Assembly (NCBI RefSeq): GCF_016097555.1 | Contig: NC_054707.1 | Span: 42,629,843-42,693,842 of the forward strand | Direction of reading: 5' to 3' | Length of the DNA stretch: 64,000 bases | Source of the DNA: Gigantopelta aegis | Taxonomy: Eukaryota; Mollusca; Gastropoda; Neomphalida; Peltospiridae | Part shown: positions 57,101 through 64,000 of the stretch, one piece after another | Numbering within the stretch: position 1 is the first letter of the stretch | How the letters are laid out: the number at the start of each line of letters is the position of its first letter | The notes under the pieces: model-generated | The model's database searches: none | What the model was told of the DNA's origin: nothing | What the model saw: only the letters and a program-made list of their open reading frames with translations | Position numbers and translations under genes: made by a program

Positions 57101-60100
57101 AGTAGCCAGCTAATATATAAACCACATGCTTTTAGTGCCATTTTACGACACTTTACTCATGTCGTAATTGTTATTAGGACTGCATTCGAATGTACTCGTG
57201 AAGGGGTAATTCCTAGTTGTTAAATAGTAATTACAACGGTTTGTGTCCGGTTCCACTAAAACAGTGAACGACTGTTAACTATCCGCAAAATCCGTACCCA
57301 ATAATTTTATTAAATGAAATTAAGCGAATTAACATTTTAATGACACTGCTAAGATATGCATTTAAATTGCAGTACTTATTAAAAGTTAAATAAAAGCATT
57401 ATTTACCAGGCTTCAACGTGTTACTAGTAGTTACATGTACCAATCGGCTACCTTACTTTTGGTTTAAATAATATTTATTTTCATCTTTTTACTGCCTTGT
57501 AAATCCATAAATACTGTTTTGTAAATAGTTGTGTCTTTAAAGCCGTCTAAAGTCGAGTCATGAAAATAGAAACGTGTTTTCATCCTCCACTGGTGAACAT
57601 GACTTCCGACGTGATCAAAACGACATTCACGACTGGAAAATTCGTTATCGTGGAGGGACCCATTGTCACGATAAGCACGATACGAATGGAGCGCAGCATA
57701 ACACATATATAAGTCGAACATTTAAAATAATTAATGTTTGAGTTTCAAACAGAGAAGTAAAGGCACACAGTGACTCAACAATCTCATTTTAATACACAAA
57801 TAAAACCGGGCTCTAAATGGGACAGGACCAACTTGGTCCAAAACTAAACTGGGGCCGAATTATTTTAAAAAACGATTGAAATTCAAGTTAAGGGAGATAA
57901 CATCATAAAGTATTACCCCCCTTAACGTGTTTACTCTTGAATACTGGAAAATTGTTTTCATAGTCCTATATAACTTATTTTATAGAAGATAAATTGCTAC
58001 TGGTCCACTGTGTTTTCCAATGTCCAGTTTTATTTACAGATTAAAGTAAAATTATTGGACAGTCGCCAACTAGCGAATGTGATTTTAATTTTTAGACGCC
58101 AGGGAATTTTTTTTTGTCGCCATGGCGAGTATTTTACTCGCTTTGTAGAGCACTGATCGTACACTTACACACCTGGAACTTTCTAATGCTGATTATACAT
58201 TTATGTCAATGAAAATATATATGGGTATTCTACATACCATATATCGCTGTGTATTAGCCGACTTTTCAAGCCTCTAAATATTATCATGAGAAGAGGGGTC
58301 GGCCAATACATGGATTCAACAAAAAATGTCTAAGAAAATACAACAAAATATTGCTGTGTACGGAAATACAATACTAACGAAAACGCGTCGTTCAATCTCG
58401 GCTGTGTTATTTAATCACTATTTTTAACAACCTGTATTAAGTCCCATACAATTTCTGGTAAAAGCCACCGACAAGTAGCACCAGTATTTGGCGCCAAATG
58501 TGTCACATGATTGGAATGGTCATTAAGTATTTTTATGACCACTGATATTTTGTCCTCAATTAAAGATTTGATTTGTCAGAACGGATGATTTTTACTTACC
58601 GTCATTGTTGATTCTGCAATTCCTAATACACTATTAGAAACTACATTTTATTAGAGATATCACAACTTATAAAAAGAATGGAATAGGTCGTGTTCATCAT
58701 TGCAATTCTCTGTCGTGGGTGTTTAATAATATTTACACTGCCATATAAAAGTAAAACTACATACATTTATCAGCTAGCGATGTCCATGCGATCGATTCAA
58801 TTGATGAATAAAAAGAACAGAATAACATTATCCCACATCAGGGGATTTTTTATATATACTACTCAAAAGAATTTAAGGGTCAAAAATTTATAACCAAATA
58901 AGTTTCAGAGTGTATTAGATTGATGATGTAAACTACACCAAAAATTTAATTTATTGTTCCATATTTACAAAAACCCACAAATCAACGTCACTGTATACAA
59001 GAAAGTCACATGACATGCTGTCAAAGTTGAAGGTTGTCAAACATGGATTTTACACATTAGAACATTCGTTTAATAGTGTGTGAATCCACCCCTGGCGCGA
59101 ATACACTCGACACATCGTTGCCTCATGCTGTTGATCAGACGTCTGAAGAACTCTTGGGGAATGGCCTGCCACTCTGCCATAAGAAGTTGACCCAGATCAT
59201 GAAGGTTGGCCGGAGAGGCATGGTTATCCCGAACTCTCCTGCCTAATTCGTCCCAGGTGTTCTCTATTGGGGCCAAGTCAGGCGAATATGCTGGCCAATC
59301 CATCCTGGCGATACCTTGTTGTCTGAGAAAGTCCGTTACCACCCTGGCACGGTGGGGTCTGGCATTGTCATCCAGCAGAACTGCCCCGCCGCCAATCTGC
59401 TGAAGGCCTGGGAGAACCAACGGCCGGATAATCTCATTCAGATAGCGGATTCCATTCCGATTGCCATCCACCACATAGAGGGGGGTCCTGTGGTGGATAG
59501 AGATGCCGCCCCACACCATGACGTTGCCACCACCGAACCGGTGACGTTGTCTAATGTTAACATCAGCGAAGCGCTCCCCAGGACGTCTGTAGACACGAAC
59601 CCGACAGTCGTTGAACTGGAGACTAAACCTGGACTCATCAGTGAACATCACTCGACCCCACTGAACACGTTGCCACCGCAGATGAAGCATGCACCAGTGA
59701 CGTCTGGCCGTTCTGTGACGTGGTAGGAGTGGTGGTCGAACAGCCTGGCGACGGCAGCGTAGATTATTGGCTCTCAGACGATTGCGTATGGTTTGATCTG
59801 ACACTCGAGTTCCAGTCGCAGTCCGCAGATTGTCACGTAATCGGCGTGCAGTGGTTGTGCGTTGACGTAGAGCCATATTGGTGATGTAGCGGTCATCTCT
59901 ATTTGTAGTGCTTCGGGGTCTTCCCGAACGTGGACGATTTCGAACAGAATTCGTTGCTTGGTACCCTTGCCACAGTCGGCCAACGACACTCTGACTGACA
60001 CCAAGTCTCAGAGCAACATTTCTTTGCGTATTGCCATCCTGAAGCCAAGCAATAGCCCTTCCTCGATCTTCGATAGTCAGTTGAAGTCGTACCATTGTCG

Positions 60101-63100
60101 AATTTGGAGTGTGCACCGTACACGAACGCAAGCTCCAATTATACGGAAATTCAGCATTGGGAACATGGAATACACGTGCAAAGCGTGCAAATGAAGCGCT
60201 TTGTGAAAAAGCAAGTTATGGGCACTTAGCAGACCTTTCGCTTTCGCCCTAATTTACGTGCAAATGTAAGCACGTTTTCGCCATTAGAACTAGTCGACAG
60301 TGTCAATGACAGTGGATTTTAATTCATTTATGGGTTGCTTAGACCCACTTTCGTCAAAATGGAACACTACCATGCGTGACATTATGGTCTAGCTAATATA
60401 ATTGACATTCAGAAAATAATGTCGAAAATATCGTCTGACATTTAAATTCTTTTGAGTAGTATATATATATATATATAAACCTTTATTCTTTTTTAGCAAT
60501 CTTAAAATCGTTATTAAAATAGTTTTTGTACATTGTACATTGATCGGTTCGTTCACCAAAACAAATTCCTGCGATTCACTCAGACACTGTTGCCCGATCG
60601 GATATATCTATATTTTTTCCCGTTTTAACTACATATGTACATCCTATACCAACCATTTTGTACCAGATATTGATGGTAAAACTAAGGGGTTGGCTTATCC
60701 ACAGAGTCGGCTAATACACAGTGATATATGGTATAGTGTGATTGTCTTTTTGAACTGAACCCTAATCCAAGATCACTTGCAGAATGAAATTCATGTGGTC
60801 ATTCATATTAAAACTGGCAAGTCCTGTAGTCTTTTGGCAAATGTGCGCTTATTAGACAAAAAAACATGAGTTAAAGTTAAAAGTATAGTTCTGCATTATT
60901 AAATAATGTTATAAGACAGTGAATAGTAACTGAGAACTTAATGAAAACAAATTTATTGATAATGTTCTTATTTTTGTAATTCTGTCTTTTGATTACTGTA
61001 CAATTTAACAATTTCATGGAGAAGTACCATGCCTGTAAATGTTAAAGAAAATCAATGATAATGTTGAAGCATAACTTCCTTACTCTGTGTAGTTAAACAG
61101 TCTTGAATCCCAGAGATCGTGAGTCCCACGTCCTGCATCATGAAAGAAACATGCACTTGTGCCGTCAAAGTTATTCAAACCATCAACAACATTTTTGGAG
61201 GCATGACTATGTACAATGTCCAAAAGAACGATTATTCCATGAGAATGTGCCACATCAACCAACTCCTTCAAGTCTTCAGGAGATCCGTATCGACTGCAAT
61301 AAATAAAGACATCATTCATAACAAAGAAATATTTAGAAAATACTCAATGAACTAATACTGTTTATCTATCTTGTATATCTTGCATCAATTCACAAGTGCA
61401 AGATAGATGGTATTGTCGAGTAGCGAGTTGGGTATATTCTATTTTATTACCATTTATCAATATTTATTATTTTATGGAAGATTTTCAAACGATATTGTTG
61501 TTAAAAACAAGTTTGCAAGCTGAGAACAAGACACAGCGTTACGTCATAGCTGCAACGTACGTATTGCTGATGATGTAAGTTAATTGTTGACATGACTGCC
61601 ACCATGGAAACTATTTCTTACACATAATTAACCGTCTATAGTGATGCACTGATTATGTCAAAACGTAACCAGGGGAAGAAATGTCTTTTTGTCTTTCCAT
61701 ATGGGTAATAATATTTGTATACGTGACTCAAGAAAAATTGCAGTTGAGATTAATGGAGGGCAAGTTATGAGATTATTTGATATAGTCAAAGAAAAACAGT
61801 AACATTGTGATAAAATTAAAACAGTATCATTGTGATAAAATTAAAACAGTAACATTGTGATAAAATTAAAACAGTATCATTGTGATAAAATTAAAACAGT
61901 ATCATTGTGATAAAATTAAAACAGTAACATTGTGATAAAATTAAAACAGTATCATTGTGATAAAATTAAAACAGTAACATTGTGATAAAATTAAAACAGT
62001 ATCATTGTGATAAAATTAAAACAGTATCATTGTGATAAAATTAAAACAGTATCATTGTGATAAAATTAAAACAGTAACATTGTGATAAAATTAAAACAGT
62101 AACATTGTGATAAAATTAAAACAGTAACATTGTGATAAAATTAAAACAGTATCATTGTGATAAAATTAAAACAGTAACATTGTGATAAAATTAAAACAGT
62201 ATCATTGTGATAAAATTAACAACAAAGGAGAAGACTGATAAAAATTATTTTTGGTAAAATCTATTTACAATGTACAGTCAAACCTGTCCTAGTGACCACC
62301 TGTATTCAGCGGTCAACTGCTTTAAGAGGCCACATTTTCCCTTCCCAAACGATTTATAATGTAAATACACCTGTAATAAGAGGTCAACTGTCTAACATGG
62401 CCAGCGGCCACCCAAATCGGATCCCAAATTGCTAAAATACATGTACCTGTATTAAGCGGCCACAGTAAATGTTTACTATTGTATAAAAGGGATATTTAAC
62501 AACAGCGATAAGGTGCAGCAAATAACCGATCTTCACACCTTCAGGAATACTAGTGCCCATTCAGTCCCGACATCTCTACTGTGTATCAATTAAGAAAGTA
62601 TGACTATGGAGTGCATCTAATTGCCTCTGGACAGGCTACGCTTGATATTTATAGGTTCACTTACTATGATAATACACAACAGGAAGTAGAAATTAAATAA
62701 TTAAATGGAGGAAAGAGAAAACAAACTTGCTGACAACGGTTAATTTAATACATTCCAGTTGCAGTTTTTTCCTGAAGGAGGCGACAAGTCAAAAGTTTAT
62801 TTATAGTAAAAATCCGTTAATTAGCAGTACAGACGCTAACACAAGAAACAACAACAAATGTTTTAAAGACTATGTTGCAACCTGTAACCAGTGGCCACCT
62901 GTCTTAAGCGGCCACTTTTATCTACTCCCTTGTCTGACCGCTTAAAACAGGTTTGACTGTATTTTAAATATGGACATACAATATCAAATAAAGGCCAAGT
63001 CTATCGTTACCTAGATGCTGCAAAGTAACTGGTAATCTGGTAACCAAAACTGGCGTAATACGCATGTTCCATGACAGCCATCATCTGAATAGCATTGTAA

Positions 63101-63101
63101 C
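48381..63101 (-). CDS. GBE1: 1,4-alpha-glucan (glycogen) branching enzyme, C-terminal 468 residues
   Basis: Ten exons on minus: 63011-63101, 61084-61293, 56751-56866, 54198-54325, 53537-53635, 52367-52649, 50565-50749, 49838-49960, 49373-49498, 48381-48428 (stop TAG). They join in frame; the N-terminal exons (CBM48 and start of the barrel) are beyond the right edge. GBE1 is a GH13 enzyme of the cytosol that makes alpha-1,6 branches in glycogen. Visible signatures: [42 protein letters not shown] (nucleophile Asp), ITIAE joined to DVSGMP (acid/base Glu at an exon end), [10 protein letters not shown] (third Asp), [10 protein letters not shown] joined to [13 protein letters not shown], and the C-terminal beta domain [27 protein letters not shown]. 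The 49838/49498 junction (GVQ-YRYKIVL) is the least certain. The 52367 donor is copied eight times in the adjacent minisatellite. Confidence 0.96.
48429..49372 (-). other. GBE1 last intron
   Basis: AT-rich, 0.94 kb. Apart from the 36-bp duplication I see nothing in it. Confidence 0.6.
48438..48510. repeat. Two-copy tandem duplication of about 36 bp
   Basis: CACACAATTCATGAATTAAA followed by CAGCATATCAGTTAC occurs twice in a row. It lies directly upstream of the last GBE1 exon acceptor (transcript sense) and may include branch-point sequence. Confidence 0.85.
50066..50153. mobile_element. Short hairpin element, copy 2
   Basis: GGAATTTACGAAGCCTGTTT with the inverted AAACAGGCTTTGTAAA; same family as 33714-33796. 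Confidence 0.5.
51117..51147. repeat. (CA)n microsatellite
   Basis: About 15 CA units in the GBE1 intron that also holds the donor minisatellite. Confidence 0.95.
51453..52383 (-). repeat. Minisatellite of ~108 bp units carrying the GBE1 5' splice site
   Basis: Eight intronic copies of the exon end plus the real one. Donor GT positions (minus, first base) are 52366 (real), 52266, 52158, 52050, 51950, 51842, 51734, 51622, 51514, so spacings are 100, 108, 108, 100, 108, 108, 112 and 108; the differences are whole CAGA units. Each unit on minus holds a (CTGT)n tract, CAG, then GCTATTTGAACTTTATAG and donor GTATAC. The 18 bases between CAG and donor are identical to the last 18 of the exon. The most distal unit is the most diverged. 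Confidence 0.93.
53238..53312. repeat. (GAAT/AAAT)n microsatellite
   Basis: Tetranucleotide run of ATGAATAA and ATGA units in a GBE1 intron. Confidence 0.9.
53881..54135. repeat. Pair of direct repeats in a GBE1 intron
   Basis: 'cagcgcggtgatgtcataaaacaaagtatt ... ccgtttgtgaaaaggca' at 53898-53998 recurs at 54077-54132 as 'cagtgtggcgatgtcacaacaaagtatt ... ctgcttgtgaaaaggca', offset about 180 bp at the left phrase. Confidence 0.7.
54616..54800 (-). mobile_element. SINE, subfamily A, head missing
   Basis: The tail GTTTGTTTTGTTTAACGACA and the core GGGATCTTTTATATGCACA are present; the tRNA head is absent. In a GBE1 intron. Confidence 0.8.
55655..55804 (-). mobile_element. SINE head of a second tRNA type, ending in poly-C
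   Basis: On minus: A-box TAGCTCAGTCGGTTGAG and B-box-like GGATTGAACCACC, joined to the usual 'gtggtgcact' core edge. The plus-strand end is a run of about 25 C. Could be mistaken for a tRNA gene, but it lacks a foldable full tRNA. Confidence 0.75.
55935..56235 (-). mobile_element. SINE, subfamily A, with the second tRNA head type
   Basis: Tail TTTTGTTTAATGACACTACT, core GGGATCTTTTATATGCAC, and a head resembling 55655-55780 (GGTGGCTCGATCTTACGACG on plus). Confidence 0.8.
56472..56700 (-). mobile_element. SINE, subfamily A, head degraded
   Basis: Tail TTTTATTTAATGACACCACT and core GGGATCTTTTATATGCACTA are clear; the head stops after 'ccccactgagataag'. It ends about 50 bp from GBE1 exon 56751-56866. 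Confidence 0.8.
57021..58155. mobile_element. 1.1 kb TIR element, hAT-like ends
   Basis: The left CAGTGCTCTACAAGCAAGT is matched by the inverted right end (CTTTGTAGAGCACTG). The sub-terminal zones share GCCAG / TCGCCA phrases. CAGTG ends recall hAT elements, but no clear 8-bp duplication is seen and no transposase frame is present. Confidence 0.65.
58859..60459 (-). mobile_element. Tc1-like transposon, apparently complete
   Basis: 1,601 bp, ends CTACTCAAAAGAATTTAA in inverted orientation, flanked by TA. It contains one uninterrupted transposase frame. It is inserted inside the TIR element 58237-60731. Confidence 0.9.
59070..60131 (-). CDS. Tc1-family transposase, intact
   Basis: 353 codons without a stop or frameshift; a second in-frame ATG at 60095 ([20 protein letters not shown]) gives 341 residues, closer to the usual Tc1 length and probably the true start. 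It is a cut-and-paste transposase acting at TA targets. Residues about 13-130 form a bipartite helix-turn-helix region ([40 protein letters not shown]) with a GRPRS-type linker. The catalytic triad is visible: [10 protein letters not shown], then [11 protein letters not shown], then [14 protein letters not shown], with 34 residues between the second Asp and the Glu (DD34E, the Tc1 class). [12 protein letters not shown] is also typical of the family. An intact frame and near-matching ends suggest recent activity. Confidence 0.92.
   Translation of the reverse strand: MRSCTVHTPNSTMVRLQLTIEDRGRAIAWLQDGNTQRNVALRLGVSQSVVGRLWQGYQATNSVRNRPRSGRPRSTTNRDDRYITNMALRQRTTTARRLRDNLRTATGTRVSDQTIRNRLRANNLRCRRQAVRPPLLPRHRTARRHWCMLHLRWQRVQWGRVMFTDESRFSLQFNDCRVRVYRRPGERFADVNIRQRHRFGGGNVMVWGGISIHHRTPLYVVDGNRNGIRYLNEIIRPLVLPGLQQIGGGAVLLDDNARPHRARVVTDFLRQQGIARMDWPAYSPDLAPIENTWDELGRRVRDNHASPANLHDLGQLLMAEWQAIPQEFFRRLINSMRQRCVECIRARGGFTHY
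61801..62219. repeat. 25-bp minisatellite, about 17 copies, two unit variants
   Basis: Unit AACATTGTGATAAAATTAAA + ACAGT. Units differ almost only at the second base (AACATTG or ATCATTG); in order: A T A T T A T A T T T A A A T A T(partial), where A and T denote that base. Essentially no other change. Confidence 0.95.
62275..62959. mobile_element. 685-bp TA-flanked TIR element, CAGTCAAACCTG family
   Basis: Left CAGTCAAACCTGT and right ACAGGTTTGACTG, both flanked by TA. Near both ends the phrase CCACCTGTNTTNAGCGGCCAC recurs about six times as sub-terminal repeats. No transposase. A half relative is at 10005-10150. Confidence 0.85.
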
Positions 63102-63589
63102 CTGAAAAGATATTTTTCGCAATGTATTGTTTGGCATTAAAATAAATGAATGCTGCAAATAAATTCTCCACTTCCATGTTGCAGCACAAACTACTGATTT
63201 TCCTTGTACAAACAGAAAGATGGGACAATCTTTTTAGCATTCTGTTCGGAGATAATGCACTGCTTAAATGAAAGTTAAAGCCAGGCCCGTACGCAGAAAT
63301 TTATATGGGGGGGGGGGGGGAGTGCATAATCGAGTTGCTAGGTCTGGGGGCATGCCCCCCCCCCCCCCCCCCCCCCCAATTTTTAAAAAAAATCTAGAAT
63401 GCAGGAGATGCATTTTCCTGCATTCTGGGAAGTAAATTTGAAATGTTTCTTTGCCTCAAAATATGTCAAATGACAATTGTTTTCTTTTTCTTTACACATC
63501 CACAGACGGACCTCGGCAGACTATGGGGGATGCGTATACACCCCTCACACACCCCCCTGCGTACAGGCCTGAAAGCTAAATTATTTAGT

Positions 63590-63740
63590 TTTTAATTACA
63601 CCACTAGAGCACACTGATTTATTATTCATGACTATCGGATGTCAAACATAATTTTTTTTACATATAGTCTTTTCCATTGGTAGTAAGGAATCTTTTATAT
63701 GCACCATCCCACAAGACAGGATAGCATAAGTCATAATGTC
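63590..63740 (-). mobile_element. Degraded SINE, subfamily A
   Basis: Tail TTACACCACTAGAGCACACT and core GGAATCTTTTATATGCACCA are present; the head is missing. Confidence 0.75.
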
Positions 63741-63966
63741 TGTCTGTTTATTTTCTGGGATCTACATACAATTATTTTCTCAGATATTTTCTCTTAAATT
63801 AATGTATATAAACTTTTACCATGTCACTACAGAAGGTTTCTATGATTTGCAAATTTGACTAATTAGCACAATTAATGCTGGTGAAAGCTTCTTTTATAAG
63901 TTAACAATTCTTGGTATAACATTCTGAATAAACTCCTATGTTGTTACTTTGCCTTCCCATGATATA

Positions 63967-64000
63967 CTACTCAAAAGAATTTAAGGGTCAGACGATATTT
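63967..64000 (+). mobile_element. Second Tc1-like element, one end only
   Basis: CTACTCAAAAGAATTTAAGG and the next bases GTCAGACGATATTT match the right end of the 58859-60459 element (inverted), preceded by TA. By that match the transposase of this copy would read rightward on plus, outside the window. Confidence 0.8.

Larger units (their letters stand above)
58237..60731. mobile_element. TA-flanked TIR element interrupted by a Tc1-like transposon
   Basis: The left CCATATATCGCTGTGTATTA and inverted right CCATATATCACTGTGTATTA (about 26 bp, one mismatch) are both flanked by TA. Without the nested insert it is about 892 bp and has no transposase frame. In the large GBE1 intron. Confidence 0.85.
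61294..63010 (-). other. GBE1 intron with minisatellite and TIR element
   Basis: 1.7 kb. Holds the 25-bp minisatellite and the CAGTCAAACCTG element; the rest is AT-rich and non-coding. Confidence 0.7.
63102..64000 (-). other. GBE1 intron at the right edge
   Basis: Contains G-run and C-run tracts (63309-63321, 63354-63377) in inverted positions around 'agtgcataatcgagttgc', a degraded SINE and the start of a second Tc1-like element. The next upstream GBE1 exon is outside the window. Confidence 0.6.

Noticed and set aside
59206-60194. Other open frames overlapping the transposase
   Set aside because: Shadow frames of the Tc1 transposase, which alone carries the DDE residues and helix-turn-helix regions.

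Overview
This is a 64 kb piece of an AT-rich, intron-rich animal nuclear genome. All five protein-coding host loci are split into many short exons with GT-AG introns, and the introns and spacers are packed with SINEs, short terminal-inverted-repeat (TIR) elements, two LINE remnants, an intact Tc1-like transposon and long simple repeats. The tRNA-derived SINEs with a conserved core (reading GGGATCTTTTATATGCACCA in many copies) are, from memory, typical of molluscs, so a mollusc, most likely a gastropod, is my best guess. I cannot name a species. I see no operons, CRISPR arrays or viral genes.

Layout. (1) 740-3669, plus: last five exons of an ankyrin-repeat protein of unknown identity, 5' end outside the window. 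(2) 3670-11040: spacer with a 120-bp poly-G run, a LINE RNase H fragment and SINEs. (3) 11423-16489, minus: FICD, the ER Fic/TPR AMP-transferase, complete in three exons. (4) 16885-34359, plus: DDX51, a DEAD-box helicase of ribosome biogenesis, 16 exons. It starts only about 395 bp from the FICD start codon, head to head, with two ETS-type motifs, a CCAAT box and an E-box between them. (5) 36249-42460, minus: TAF8, the histone-fold TFIID subunit, complete in six exons totalling exactly 858 nt. (6) 42461-48380: spacer with a CR1/jockey-like LINE 3' end, inverted-repeat arms and simple repeats. (7) 48381-63101, minus: the last ten exons of GBE1 (glycogen branching enzyme), including all three catalytic acids; the N-terminal exons lie beyond the right edge.

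The genes are unrelated housekeeping functions (ER protein AMPylation, rRNA processing, Pol II initiation, glycogen synthesis). The one regulatory link visible is the shared FICD/DDX51 promoter.

The most unusual signal is repeated duplication of exon 3' ends together with their 5' splice sites. In GBE1 a nine-donor, roughly 108-bp minisatellite carries in every unit the last 18-20 nt of the preceding exon plus its donor, preceded by a pyrimidine-rich CAG acceptor-like site. Each unit is therefore a potential 18-nt in-frame microexon. In DDX51 a 78-bp tandem duplication copies the exon 2 donor, and the 9-bp target duplication of a Mutator-like TIR element copies the exon 5 donor. In the ankyrin gene a diverged duplicate of exon end plus donor lies 250 bp downstream. 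Other notable items are the intact Tc1 element nested inside another TIR element, SINEs sharing one core but carrying three different tRNA-like heads, and a reading-frame problem at the DDX51 exon 15 acceptor.
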